A DNA stretch of 64,000 nucleotides, taken from Nocardia farcinica (GTDB lineage Bacteria; Actinomycetota; Actinomycetes; Mycobacteriales; Mycobacteriaceae). The notes under the pieces were generated by a model. That model ran no database searches and was not told the DNA's origin. It saw only the letters and a program-made list of their open reading frames with translations. The DNA lies in the NCBI RefSeq assembly GCF_001182745.1, contig NZ_LN868938.1, forward strand, positions 310,001-374,000, given 5' to 3'. A program made the position numbers and the translations under genes. This document shows, piece by piece, positions 34,716-42,513 of the stretch (positions within the stretch are counted from its first letter, which is position 1; each line of letters opens with the position of its first letter).

Positions 34716-36700
34716 CGAGTGCTCCCCAGATACGTGGCCCGTGCGCGGGCGGTGAAGGCTTTGTCCTGCTCGAGTTCCTCGATCGAGCCGTCCAGCGCGG
34801 CGTCGATGACGCCGACCAGCTCGGCCGCGGAGAACGCGGTCCCGGCGATCTTGGTCCACGGTTTCACGTCCACCAGGTACTTCGCGCGCAGCAGCATCGC
34901 CAGCTGGCCGCCGTTCATCTCCGGGGCGACCACCGTGCGATACCGGCGCAGCACCTCGCCGAGATTGCCGGGCAGCGGATTGAGGTGGCGCAGGTGGGCC
35001 TGGGCCACCGGCACACCCCGCCTGCGGGCGCGGCGACAGGCCTCGCCGATCGGACCGTAGGAGCTGCCCCAGCCGATGAGCAGCAATTCCGCCCGTCCAT
35101 CGGGGTCGTCCACCGCCACGTCGGGCACCGCGATGCCGTCGATCTTGGCCTGTCGCAGCCGCACCATCAGCTCGTGGTTGGCCGGATCGTAGGAGATGTC
35201 GCCGCTGCCGTCGGCCTTCTCCAGCCCACCGATGCGGTGCGCGCGGCCCGCGGTGCCCGGCACGGCCAGCGGGCGGGCCAGCGTCTCCGGGTCGCGGGCG
35301 TAGGGCTGGAAGGCGGGTGCGTCGTCGCCGGCCTCCGGCTCGAAGGCGGGGTCGATGCGGTCGAGGGACGCGACATCGGGGATGGACCACGGCTCGGAGC
35401 CGTTGGCGATGGCGCCGTCGGAGAGCAGCAGTACCGGGGTGCGGTAGGTGAGGGCGATCCGGGCCGCCTCGACCGCGGTGGCGAAGCAGTCGGCGGGCGA
35501 GCGCGGGGCCAGCACCGCGACCGGGGACTCGCCGTTGCGCCCGTGCAGTGCCTGCAACAGATCGGCCTGTTCGGTCTTGGTGGGCAGGCCGGTGGACGGA
35601 CCGCCGCGCTGCACGTCGACGATCACCAGCGGCAGCTCGGTCATCACCGCCAGACCGATGGTCTCGCTCTTCAGCGCGAGCCCGGGCCCGGACGTGCTGG
35701 TCACGCCGAGCGCGCCACCCAGTGACGCGCCGAGCGCGGCGCCGATCCCGGCGATCTCGTCCTCGGCCTGGAAGGTGGTCACGCCGAAGTTCTTGTGCTT
35801 GCTCAGCTCGTGCAGGATGTCCGAGGCCGGGGTGATCGGGTAGGTGCCGAGGAAGACCGGCAGACCCGCCAGCTGCCCGGCCGTGACCAGTCCGTAGGCC
35901 AGCGCGGTGTTACCGGTGATCTGGCGGTAGGTGCCCGGCGGCAGGGCGGCCGGGGCGATCTCGTAGGTGATCGCGAACGACTCGGTGGTCTCGCCGTAGT
36001 TCCATCCCGCCCGGAAGGCCAGCACGTTGGCCTCGGCGATCTCGGGCTTGGCGGCGAACTTCTCCCGCAGGAACCGTTCGGTGCCCCCGATCGGCCTGCC
36101 GTACATCCACGAGAGCAGCCCGAGCGCGAACATGTTCTTGGCCCGCTGGCCGTCCTTCTTGCCCACGCCGGTCGGTTCGGTCGCGGCCAGCGTCAGCGAG
36201 GTCATCGGCACCTGGTGGACCACGAAGTCGGCCAGCGAGCCGTCGGTGAGCGGGTCGCCGGGATAGCCGACCTTGGCCAGCGTGCGCTTGGTGAACTCGT
36301 CGGTGTTGACGATGACGGTGCCGCCGCGTGGCAGGTCCGCGAGATTGGCCTTCAGCGCGGCCGGGTTCATCGCCACCAGCACGTCGGGCTGATCGCCCGC
36401 GGTGAGCACGTCGTAGTCGGCGATCTGGATCTGGAAGGAGGAGACGCCAGGTAGCGTGCCCTGCGGCGCGCGGATCTCGGCGGGGAAGTTGGGCTGGGTC
36501 GCCAGATCGTTGCCGAAGGCGGCGGCCTCGTGGGTGAAGCGGTCGCCGGTCAGCTGCATGCCGTCACCGGAGTCACCGGCGAAGCGGATCACGACCTTGT
36601 CCAAGGGGGTGGCGTCCGGTTTCGCCCGAGCGGCGGCGGATGTCGCTGCCGCTGCGCCACTCTCGATGCCCTGAGGCCTGCCGTTGTCCTGCGGATCCAT
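34712..36700 (-). CDS. korA: 2-oxoglutarate:ferredoxin oxidoreductase subunit alpha (gamma-alpha fusion)
   Basis: 662 residues. The N-terminal part is the gamma domain (VVIRFAGDSGDGMQLTGDRFTHEAAAFGNDLATQPNFPAEIRAPQGT), fused to the alpha domain (ITGNTALAYGLVTAGQLAGLPVFLGTYPITPASDILHELSK ... EDEIAGIGAALGASLGGALGVTSTSGPGLALKSETIGLAV ... DVQRGGPSTGLPTKTEQADLL). The PITPAS and GPGLALK motifs are those of KorA/PorA. ATGA overlap with korB indicates a two-gene operon read korA-korB. Confidence 0.93.
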   Translation of the reverse strand: MDPQDNGRPQGIESGAAAATSAAARAKPDATPLDKVVIRFAGDSGDGMQLTGDRFTHEAAAFGNDLATQPNFPAEIRAPQGTLPGVSSFQIQIADYDVLTAGDQPDVLVAMNPAALKANLADLPRGGTVIVNTDEFTKRTLAKVGYPGDPLTDGSLADFVVHQVPMTSLTLAATEPTGVGKKDGQRAKNMFALGLLSWMYGRPIGGTERFLREKFAAKPEIAEANVLAFRAGWNYGETTESFAITYEIAPAALPPGTYRQITGNTALAYGLVTAGQLAGLPVFLGTYPITPASDILHELSKHKNFGVTTFQAEDEIAGIGAALGASLGGALGVTSTSGPGLALKSETIGLAVMTELPLVIVDVQRGGPSTGLPTKTEQADLLQALHGRNGESPVAVLAPRSPADCFATAVEAARIALTYRTPVLLLSDGAIANGSEPWSIPDVASLDRIDPAFEPEAGDDAPAFQPYARDPETLARPLAVPGTAGRAHRIGGLEKADGSGDISYDPANHELMVRLRQAKIDGIAVPDVAVDDPDGRAELLLIGWGSSYGPIGEACRRARRRGVPVAQAHLRHLNPLPGNLGEVLRRYRTVVAPEMNGGQLAMLLRAKYLVDVKPWTKIAGTAFSAAELVGVIDAALDGSIEELEQDKAFTARARATYLGSTR

Positions 36701-36814
36701 GGGCGTTGCTTCACTTCCTCGTCGCGTGAGAAGGTGCCAGTCGCCAACCTACCCCCACGGGGCCGCCCTGGGCGGCGAAGTGGATTCTCCACACCGCCGG
36801 CGTGTACGAGCTGG

Positions 36815-37855
36815 TCAGGCGAACAGGGCGAGCTGGGTGTCGGCGGGCCGTGTGAGCCGGCTGCCCGCGGGCGGCGATGCCTCGTCCGCGGGTCGCGGAG
36901 CCGCCGCGGACCGCCTGGTCAGGCCGTGCCGTTCCAGCAGTGGGACGGTGCGCTCGCGCAGCCAGCTCGCGTACTCCGGCGTCACGTAGGCCCCGCGCCC
37001 GTAGAGCTGCCGGTAGCGGCGCAGCAGCGCCGGATGCGCCTCGGCCAGCCAGCCGAGGAACCAGCCGCGCGTGCTGCCGCGTAGATGCATGGGAATGGTG
37101 ACCGCCGACGCCGCGCCCGACGCTGCGATCGCGCCGAACAGCTCGTCGAGATGGGCGCGGCCGTCGGTGAGATACGGAATGATCGGCGCGACCATGACAT
37201 TCACCGCGAACCCGGCATCGGCCAGCGCGCGCACCAGATCCAGTCGCGCACGCGGCGCGGGGGTGCCCGGCTCGAGCTGCCGGTGCAAATCGGGATCGAG
37301 GATCGCGATCGAGACCGCCAGCCGGACGTCGACCTCGCGCGCCGCCAGACTCAGCAGCGGCAGATCCCGGCGCAACAGGGTGCCCTTGGTGAGGATGGAG
37401 AACGGCGTGCCCGCGTCGGTGAGTGCCCGGATGATGCCCGGCATCAACCGGTATCGGCCTTCCGCCCGCTGATACGGATCGGTGTTGGTGCCCAGCGCGA
37501 CCGGCTCGCGGTGCCAGGAACGCCTGCCCAGCTCGCGTCGCAACACCGCGGCGACGTTGGTCTTCACCACGATCTGGGCATCGAAGTCGCGCCCGGCGTC
37601 CAGATCGAGATACTCGTGGGTGGGCCGGGCGAAGCAGTAGCGGCACGCGTGTGAGCAGCCGCGCATCGGATTCACCGTCCACCGGAACGGCACCGCCGAG
37701 TCCTCGGGCACCCGGTTCAGGGCGCTCTTGCAGAGCACCTCGTGAAAGGTGATGCCCTCGAACTCGGGGGTGCGGACGGTGCGCACGAACCCCGCCCGGC
37801 TCAGGCCGGGCAGCGCGCCGTCGTCGGCGTCCAGGGTTTGGTTCTGCCACCGCAC
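36815..37855 (-). CDS. Rv2578c-family radical SAM protein
   Basis: 346 residues. The radical SAM cluster is MRGCSHACRYCFARPTHEYL (C-x3-C-x2-C, about residues 64-83), followed by VVKTNVAAVLRREL, SWHREPVALGTNTDPYQRAEGRYRLMPGI and TKGTLLRRDLPLL, the pattern of the Rv2578c group, distant relatives of spore photoproduct lyase. The actual substrate is unknown; a link to DNA damage is suggested by the LexA-like box just upstream of the GTG start (37855). The C-terminal 40 residues are variable and proline-rich. Read from the same strand as the dehydrogenase gene upstream, 31 bases away. Confidence 0.85.
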   Translation of the reverse strand: MRWQNQTLDADDGALPGLSRAGFVRTVRTPEFEGITFHEVLCKSALNRVPEDSAVPFRWTVNPMRGCSHACRYCFARPTHEYLDLDAGRDFDAQIVVKTNVAAVLRRELGRRSWHREPVALGTNTDPYQRAEGRYRLMPGIIRALTDAGTPFSILTKGTLLRRDLPLLSLAAREVDVRLAVSIAILDPDLHRQLEPGTPAPRARLDLVRALADAGFAVNVMVAPIIPYLTDGRAHLDELFGAIAASGAASAVTIPMHLRGSTRGWFLGWLAEAHPALLRRYRQLYGRGAYVTPEYASWLRERTVPLLERHGLTRRSAAAPRPADEASPPAGSRLTRPADTQLALFA

Positions 37856-37863
37856 GCACCCAG

Positions 37864-37879
37864 TCGAACATGCGTTCTA
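37864..37879 (-). promoter_or_regulatory. LexA (SOS) box-like site before the radical SAM gene
   Basis: Top strand TCGAACATGCGTTCTA matches the actinobacterial SOS box TCGAAC-N4-GTTCGA at 11 of 12 defined bases. It lies nine bases upstream of the GTG start, in the 31-base gap after the dehydrogenase stop. From memory, the mycobacterial orthologue Rv2578c is reported as DNA-damage inducible, which agrees; I could not check this. Confidence 0.55.
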
Positions 37880-37886
37880 AGGTGTG

Positions 37887-38891
37887 TCAAGCGATGCGCT
37901 GCGCGCCGCCGCGTTCGAAACCGGCGGGATCGGCGAAGAAGGCGACCAGGTCGCGCACGGTGTCCTCGATCGGGCGGGGGCGATAGCCCAGCTCGCGGGT
38001 GGCCTTGCCGTGATCGACGGTGGGTGCCGAGATCAGGGCGCCGAGCGCGGCCTTGGACACGATGTCGGTGCCGAGCATCTTGCCGATCGGCTCGAGCACC
38101 GGAATGAGCCCACCGACGACCTTGGGGGAGATGGTGAACTTCGGGCCCTTCTTGCCACCGTAGGCGGCGGCCAGCCGGCACAGGTCGGTCATCGAGATCA
38201 TCGATCCGCCGAGCAGGTAGTTCTCGCCGGTGCGGCCCTGTTCGCCCGCCAGGATCAGGCCCTCGGCCACGTCGCGGACGTCGACGAGGTCGAAACCGCC
38301 CCCGATCATGGCGGGCACCCGGCCCTGGGCGGCGTCGCGCAGGGTGCGGTTGATCCGGGAGAGCGGCGTGCCGTGGTCCAGCGGCCCGAAGACCCCGGTC
38401 GGGTTGCACAGCACCGCGTCCAGCCCCGCGTCGATGACCTTGCGCAACGCCACCTCGCCCGCCCACTTCGACCGGTCGTAGACCGGCAGGCCGGGATCGG
38501 TCGAGCGCACCGCGGTCTCATCGATGTGGCCGCCGCAGGTGTACTGATCGAAGGCGTGGATCGAGCTGGCGTGCACCATGCGGCGGGCGCCCACCGCGAG
38601 CGCCGCTTCGGCCACCACCCGCACCCCCTCGGTGTTGACCCGCCACGCCAGATCGTTCTTGTCCGCCAAGGTGATGACGGCCACCAGGTGGTACACCACC
38701 TCCGCGCCGTCCAGTGCGGCGCGCATCGACGCCGGATCGAGCACGTTGCCCTCGACCCAGGTCACGCCGGGGGTGTCCGATTGCGCGGGCGTCACCCGGT
38801 CGATGGCGACGACGTCGTGCCCCCGCTCGCGGAGCAGGGGGAGCAGGTTCGAACCGAGGTAGCCGGCTGCGCCGGTCACTGCGACCTTCAT
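37887..38891 (-). CDS. Extended short-chain (NAD-dependent epimerase / dihydroflavonol-reductase-like) dehydrogenase
   Basis: 334 residues. VAVTGAAGYLGSNLL is the Rossmann loop of extended SDRs; D(31) after it favours NAD. The catalytic set is HASSIHAFDQ and YDRSK (Tyr-x3-Lys, about residues 143-147), and NPTGVFGPLDHG is the later conserved block. This subclass contains 3-beta-hydroxysteroid dehydrogenase and dihydroflavonol reductase relatives, so a sterol or hydroxyl-substrate role is possible, supported only by the two KstR-like operators upstream. Not a close match to Rv1106c as I remember it. The start has no strong ribosome site. Confidence 0.78.
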   Translation of the reverse strand: MKVAVTGAAGYLGSNLLPLLRERGHDVVAIDRVTPAQSDTPGVTWVEGNVLDPASMRAALDGAEVVYHLVAVITLADKNDLAWRVNTEGVRVVAEAALAVGARRMVHASSIHAFDQYTCGGHIDETAVRSTDPGLPVYDRSKWAGEVALRKVIDAGLDAVLCNPTGVFGPLDHGTPLSRINRTLRDAAQGRVPAMIGGGFDLVDVRDVAEGLILAGEQGRTGENYLLGGSMISMTDLCRLAAAYGGKKGPKFTISPKVVGGLIPVLEPIGKMLGTDIVSKAALGALISAPTVDHGKATRELGYRPRPIEDTVRDLVAFFADPAGFERGGAQRIA

Positions 38892-38904
38892 GCAGGAGAG
38901 AATA

Positions 38905-38935
38905 TAGAACTTGTTCTAATTTGCAACACGTTCCA
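38905..38935 (-). promoter_or_regulatory. Two adjacent KstR-like (TetR-type) operators
   Basis: TAGAACTTGTTCTA (38905-38918) and TGCAACACGTTCCA (38922-38935) both fit TNNAACNNGTTNNA, the published KstR consensus for cholesterol catabolism genes. The first is a perfect palindrome. Centres are 17 bp apart, 14-44 bases upstream of the dehydrogenase ATG, so occupancy would cover the promoter. They may also influence the divergent EspC-like gene 240 bases away. Confidence 0.6.
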
Positions 38936-39172
38936 GTTTGTCGCCCGAGGTGCCGTCGACCCGGTCCGCGCGCTGTGCCGCACTCGAAACCTGTCCCGAC
39001 TGTCGGCTATATTGAGCCGAACCGTAGCGGTGCAGGGCCGCGGACGGCCGAGCTGTCCGCTGGCACAGCCGCTTCGGGGAGGAACGTCCAGGCGTTCGAG
39101 GGAGCCGGGTGCGGCGGATGATCGGGCGGCCGGTGCGGAACAGGCAGTTGACGACGAATGGGGGGCAACTCG

Positions 39173-39490
39173 ATGGAAAATCTCTCGGTGGACACCGGCG
39201 CGGTCCGGACGTTCGCCACGGAGCACGCGGGCATCGCCGGGCAGATCTCGGCGGCGGCGAACATGGACCTCGTCGGTCAGGTCTCGGCGCTCACGCCCGT
39301 CTTCGGCCTGATCGGCGCGGATTACCTGTTGAGTTTCGCGGCCGCGCAGGTGTTGCAGGCCAAGGACATCAACGATCTCGCGGCGAAATACAACGACCTG
39401 TCCTGGAAGGCGTTCTCGGCCGCCGCGCTGTTCGAGAACACCGACGGCGAGAACGCCGGCCAGCTGAACGTCCAGGCGAACGAGATCTGA
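39173..39490 (+). CDS. EspC-like (DUF2580-type) type VII secretion target
   Basis: 105 residues, mostly helical. MENLSVDTGAVRTFATEHAGIAGQISAAANM resembles the N-terminus of mycobacterial EspC/DUF2580 proteins, and the family length is about 100. A helix-turn-helix hairpin is likely, with the turn around GLIGADYLLSFA, but no strict WXG is present. ATG 39173 has GGGGGG nine bases upstream; an in-frame ATG at 39158 lies within that signal. A TATATT at 39008-39013 may be the -10. First gene of a type VII accessory cassette; stop to next start is seven bases. Confidence 0.68.
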   Translation: MENLSVDTGAVRTFATEHAGIAGQISAAANMDLVGQVSALTPVFGLIGADYLLSFAAAQVLQAKDINDLAAKYNDLSWKAFSAAALFENTDGENAGQLNVQANEI

Positions 39491-39497
39491 GGCCGTC

Positions 39498-41195
39498 ATG
39501 AAGCCACTCGATGTCACCGACACCGGCGTCATCGGCGCCGCCCAGCCCACCGCCGCGCCCGAGCCCGGCCTCGACCACGCGGTCGTCGGTGCGAACCAGG
39601 CGGCCGCCCCTGTCGCGTCCGCCCCCGCGAACGCCGAGATCCCCACCGATCAGGCCGTCATCGACGTGCCGCTACCGCAGCTGCCCGCCGATCTGCCGCC
39701 CATCGAGCCGCCCGAGTTCGTCCTGGCGCGCAAGATCTCCGACGACACCCCGGCCACCGGCACGGTTCCGGCCGGGCTGCCCGGCCTCGGCGGCGGTCAG
39801 CCGTCCGACCCGCAGGACATCCTCGGCGGCCTCGGCACCGAAGCCGCGGGCATCCTCGACGGGGCGAACGTCGCTCTGGGGCAGGCCGCCCAGCAGGCCC
39901 AGGAGTCCGTGCAGCACGCGCTCGGCCAAGCCGGTGCCGCCGCACAGAGCGCCGCCGCCGCGGCCACCCAGGCCGCCCAAGCCGCCGCCACCCAGCTGCC
40001 GACGCTGCCCAGCCTGCCCGCCGACCCCGTCGGCGCGCTGATGCAGGGCCTCCAGGTGCCCGCGCTGCCCGGCGTCGACGTGCTGTTCAAACCCATCCTC
40101 GACCTGTTGAGCAGCTTCGGCACCGGCGTGCTCGGCGCACTCGACCCCACCGCGATCCTGAGCCAGTCCTCGCAGATCATCGAGACCGCCATGCAGGTCG
40201 CCAAGGGCAGCATGGCCACCGTCGAACAGGTATGGGAAGGGCAGGCCGCCCGACAGGCGCAGGTCGCCGGCCAAGAGGCGAGCGCCCAGGGGCAGGAGAC
40301 CAGCCAGCGCGGCTTCGACATCTCCGAGCTCACCCAGCGCGCCGCCGCCGTCGTGCAGCAGGGCAACGCCCAATTGCTCGGCATCGCAAGCTCGTTCGCC
40401 ACCCAGGCCACCGCCCTGGCGCCGGTCATCCTCACCCCGCCCGGCCAGGCCACGCTGATCGCCAGCGCCACCGAACATCTCGGCAGCGCGCTCACCGTCG
40501 TCAACGCCACCCGTGGCGACCTGGCGGGCAAGACCGCCGAACTCAACGGTGTCGTCGCCCAGCTGCTCGGCCAGAGCGGGCTGCCCGCGCCCCAGGAGGT
40601 CGCCCAGGCGGCGGTGCAGAACATCGGCGAACCCCTCCTGTCCCAGGCGCAGGACGCCGCCACCCAGGCGGCGAGCGCGAGCCCCACCGCGGGCACGCCG
40701 GGCAGCTCGCTGACCCCCACCCAGCCGTCCGCACTGAACACGCAGAGTGCCAGCACCCCCAGCAGCGGCCTGCTCGGCGCCCTCGGCCGCCCCGGCGGTT
40801 CGGGCGGCTCCGGCGGTTCCGGCGGCGGCGGTGGGCGCTCGGGATCCCCCGGTATCACCGGTCTCCCGAGCACCCAGAGCCCCGGCTCCGGTTCCCCGGG
40901 CGCCGGCATCCCCGGCGTCCGCCCCGTCACCGCCACCCCCACCGGATTCCCCACCGGCACCGGCACTTCCACCACCCCCGCGGGCACCGGCAGCTCCTTC
41001 ATGGGCAGCCCCGCCGCGGCCGGCGCCGGCCGCCAAGGCGAGGACGACGAGCACTCCCGCACCGTGCAGCCCTACCAGAGCCTCACCGGCAACGACGACC
41101 TCACCGGCCCGCTCGGCGAGTCCACCCCGGAAGTCATCGGCGCGACCCACACCGACGAACTCCTGGGTACCGACTACGAGCAAGACCAGTTCTGA
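39498..41195 (+). CDS. Long Ala/Gln/Pro/Gly-rich type VII-associated protein
   Basis: 565 residues without signal peptide or membrane helix. Residues 1-100 are Pro/Ala-rich, 100-180 and 240-400 are Ala/Gln helices (VAKGSMATVEQVWEGQAARQAQVAGQEASAQGQETSQRGF), 420-510 are Gly/Ser/Pro low complexity. The end, GEDDEHSRTVQPYQSLTGNDDLTGPLGESTPEVIG, aligns by pattern with the tail of the PPE-like protein at 42.5-43.7 kb (DDDTHQIPDYLV...NTDELLG...VIG). A shared acidic tail in two putative substrates suggests a common partner. Could be an EspB/EspE-like exported protein; not certain. Confidence 0.6.
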   Translation: MKPLDVTDTGVIGAAQPTAAPEPGLDHAVVGANQAAAPVASAPANAEIPTDQAVIDVPLPQLPADLPPIEPPEFVLARKISDDTPATGTVPAGLPGLGGGQPSDPQDILGGLGTEAAGILDGANVALGQAAQQAQESVQHALGQAGAAAQSAAAAATQAAQAAATQLPTLPSLPADPVGALMQGLQVPALPGVDVLFKPILDLLSSFGTGVLGALDPTAILSQSSQIIETAMQVAKGSMATVEQVWEGQAARQAQVAGQEASAQGQETSQRGFDISELTQRAAAVVQQGNAQLLGIASSFATQATALAPVILTPPGQATLIASATEHLGSALTVVNATRGDLAGKTAELNGVVAQLLGQSGLPAPQEVAQAAVQNIGEPLLSQAQDAATQAASASPTAGTPGSSLTPTQPSALNTQSASTPSSGLLGALGRPGGSGGSGGSGGGGGRSGSPGITGLPSTQSPGSGSPGAGIPGVRPVTATPTGFPTGTGTSTTPAGTGSSFMGSPAAAGAGRQGEDDEHSRTVQPYQSLTGNDDLTGPLGESTPEVIGATHTDELLGTDYEQDQF

Positions 41196-41209
41196 CCATC
41201 GGATGACAC

Positions 41210-41233
41210 GCCCCACGATCATCGGCGTGGGGC
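41210..41233. terminator. Hairpin after the Ala/Gln-rich gene
   Basis: GCCCCACG-ATCATCGG-CGTGGGGC, an eight-base-pair stem fifteen bases beyond the stop. No T tract. It separates the EspC-like pair from the lipoprotein gene. Confidence 0.6.
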
Positions 41234-41363
41234 ATGCGGGCCGCCGTGAGCGAGCGGTCCACGGCAGCATGTGATGTCGGTAGGATCACCGGCAGTTGGC
41301 AGGGGGAGGAGAAGCCGGTCCGCCCCGCGATGCCCGAGAATCCCGGCGAGTGAGGGGTGCTGG

Positions 41364-41921
41364 ATGGGGAGCAGGTCGGTGGTCGGGGGAGTTCTGGCGC
41401 TGGGGGTCGTGGTGGTGTTGGGGGGCTGCGATTCCGCGGTGGATGGAGATGCCGGGCCGGCCGGGAGCACTACGGCGACCGTCGCGGCGGACGTTCCGGC
41501 GGGTTTCGACCCGTGCGAGGACATCCCGCAGAGCGTGCTGGATTCGGAGAGGTTGCGGCAAAAGATCCCGGACAACTCGGCTGCATCGGGTGGAATCAAG
41601 TGGCGCGGCTGCCTCTGGGGGCAGCCAGATGGGTATGCGGTCAGCATTCAGACGACCAACATCACCGTCGAGATGGTGCGAGCGAAGGGATTCGTAGGTG
41701 CATACGAGTTTGTCGTCTCTGGTCGAGAGGCTATCGCCAGTCGTCAATCCGAAGTGGAAAAGGAAGCGTCGTGCACCGTCAACGTGGCGATGCGTGGGGG
41801 CAGTCTGTCGGTAGGGTTGACCAATCCAACCTCGGCGAAGAACACAGGACATCTCGATTCCTGTGACCTTGCTCGCCAGGTGGCGGAGAAGGTGGTTCCG
41901 GCGCTACCTGCCGGGGCGTGA
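41364..41921 (+). CDS. DUF3558 family lipoprotein
   Basis: 185 residues. MGSRSVVGGVLALGVVVVLGGC is a lipoprotein signal with lipobox LGGC. The mature domain has FDPCEDIPQSVLDSERLRQKIPD ... WRGCLWGQPDGYAVSIQTTNITVEMVRA and CTVNVAMRGGSLSVGLTNP, with paired cysteines, as in DUF3558 proteins common in Nocardia and Rhodococcus. Function unknown; often found near type VII accessory genes. ATG 41364 is used because it begins the signal; an upstream in-frame ATG adds a basic leader. From about 41640 the base composition drops relative to the neighbours. Confidence 0.82.
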   Translation: MGSRSVVGGVLALGVVVVLGGCDSAVDGDAGPAGSTTATVAADVPAGFDPCEDIPQSVLDSERLRQKIPDNSAASGGIKWRGCLWGQPDGYAVSIQTTNITVEMVRAKGFVGAYEFVVSGREAIASRQSEVEKEASCTVNVAMRGGSLSVGLTNPTSAKNTGHLDSCDLARQVAEKVVPALPAGA

Positions 41922-41959
41922 ATGCGGTGGAGCCGGTAGTCCTGGGGAGGGCATGAACG

Positions 41960-42508
41960 ATGAGTGAGGACCAGTCGCCGCGGCCGATGGCGAACATGCT
42001 TACCGCCGCCCGCGAAGGCGCGCTATCCGTCGCGATGACACCAGAAGATTTCGTTTACATCGACCGGGATTGTGAGTTCTTCAAGAACACGATCCGGCAG
42101 ATCCAGCGCCATGTCGCCAATATTTCAGAGCAGAGTCACTGGGGCCTAGGCGAAGACAACGCCGAACTCGTCTCTGCGCGGACAGTGGTTGAACGTTTCA
42201 GAAAGAAGGCCCGTGACGGAGACCGGGGCAACAGCGTCTGGGCGATCATGGAACAGCACTACCAGATTGTGGAAGATATCCAGGCCGTTTATCGGCTTGT
42301 GCGTGAGCGGATGATGCAGGCAGACAGCGAATTCGCGAGCGCTCTCACAACGCTGAATGAGACGCTACCGGAACGACCTCCTGAAGCCCGTACTCCTCAA
42401 CAAGCGCTGGATGCTCTCGCCCACATGCCGGGCCTTGGGCCCCTGTTCGCATCGGCTCCGTCTCCCGCCGTGTCCAGTCCGTGGCCCACTACACCAACGA
42501 ACGGATAA
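41960..42508 (+). CDS. Unknown helical protein in type VII cassette
   Basis: 182 residues, soluble. MTPEDFVYIDRDCEFFKNTIRQIQRHVANISEQ and the following NSVWAIMEQHYQIVEDIQAVYRLVRERMMQADSEFASALTTLNETL predict long helices of the kind seen in WXG100-like or T7SS-associated proteins, but no WXG or YxxxD/E is clear. The end is Pro-rich. Base composition here is lower than elsewhere (two 60-base lines counted: 34 and 35 G+C). ATGAGTGAGG with GGGGAGGGC upstream. Its stop is five bases before the PPE-like gene, indicating one transcript. Confidence 0.55.
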   Translation: MSEDQSPRPMANMLTAAREGALSVAMTPEDFVYIDRDCEFFKNTIRQIQRHVANISEQSHWGLGEDNAELVSARTVVERFRKKARDGDRGNSVWAIMEQHYQIVEDIQAVYRLVRERMMQADSEFASALTTLNETLPERPPEARTPQQALDALAHMPGLGPLFASAPSPAVSSPWPTTPTNG

Positions 42509-42513
42509 GGATC

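Noticed and set aside
37856..37886. KstR-like operator before the radical SAM gene
   Set aside because: The half sites AAC and GTT are four bases apart rather than two, which fits LexA and not KstR.
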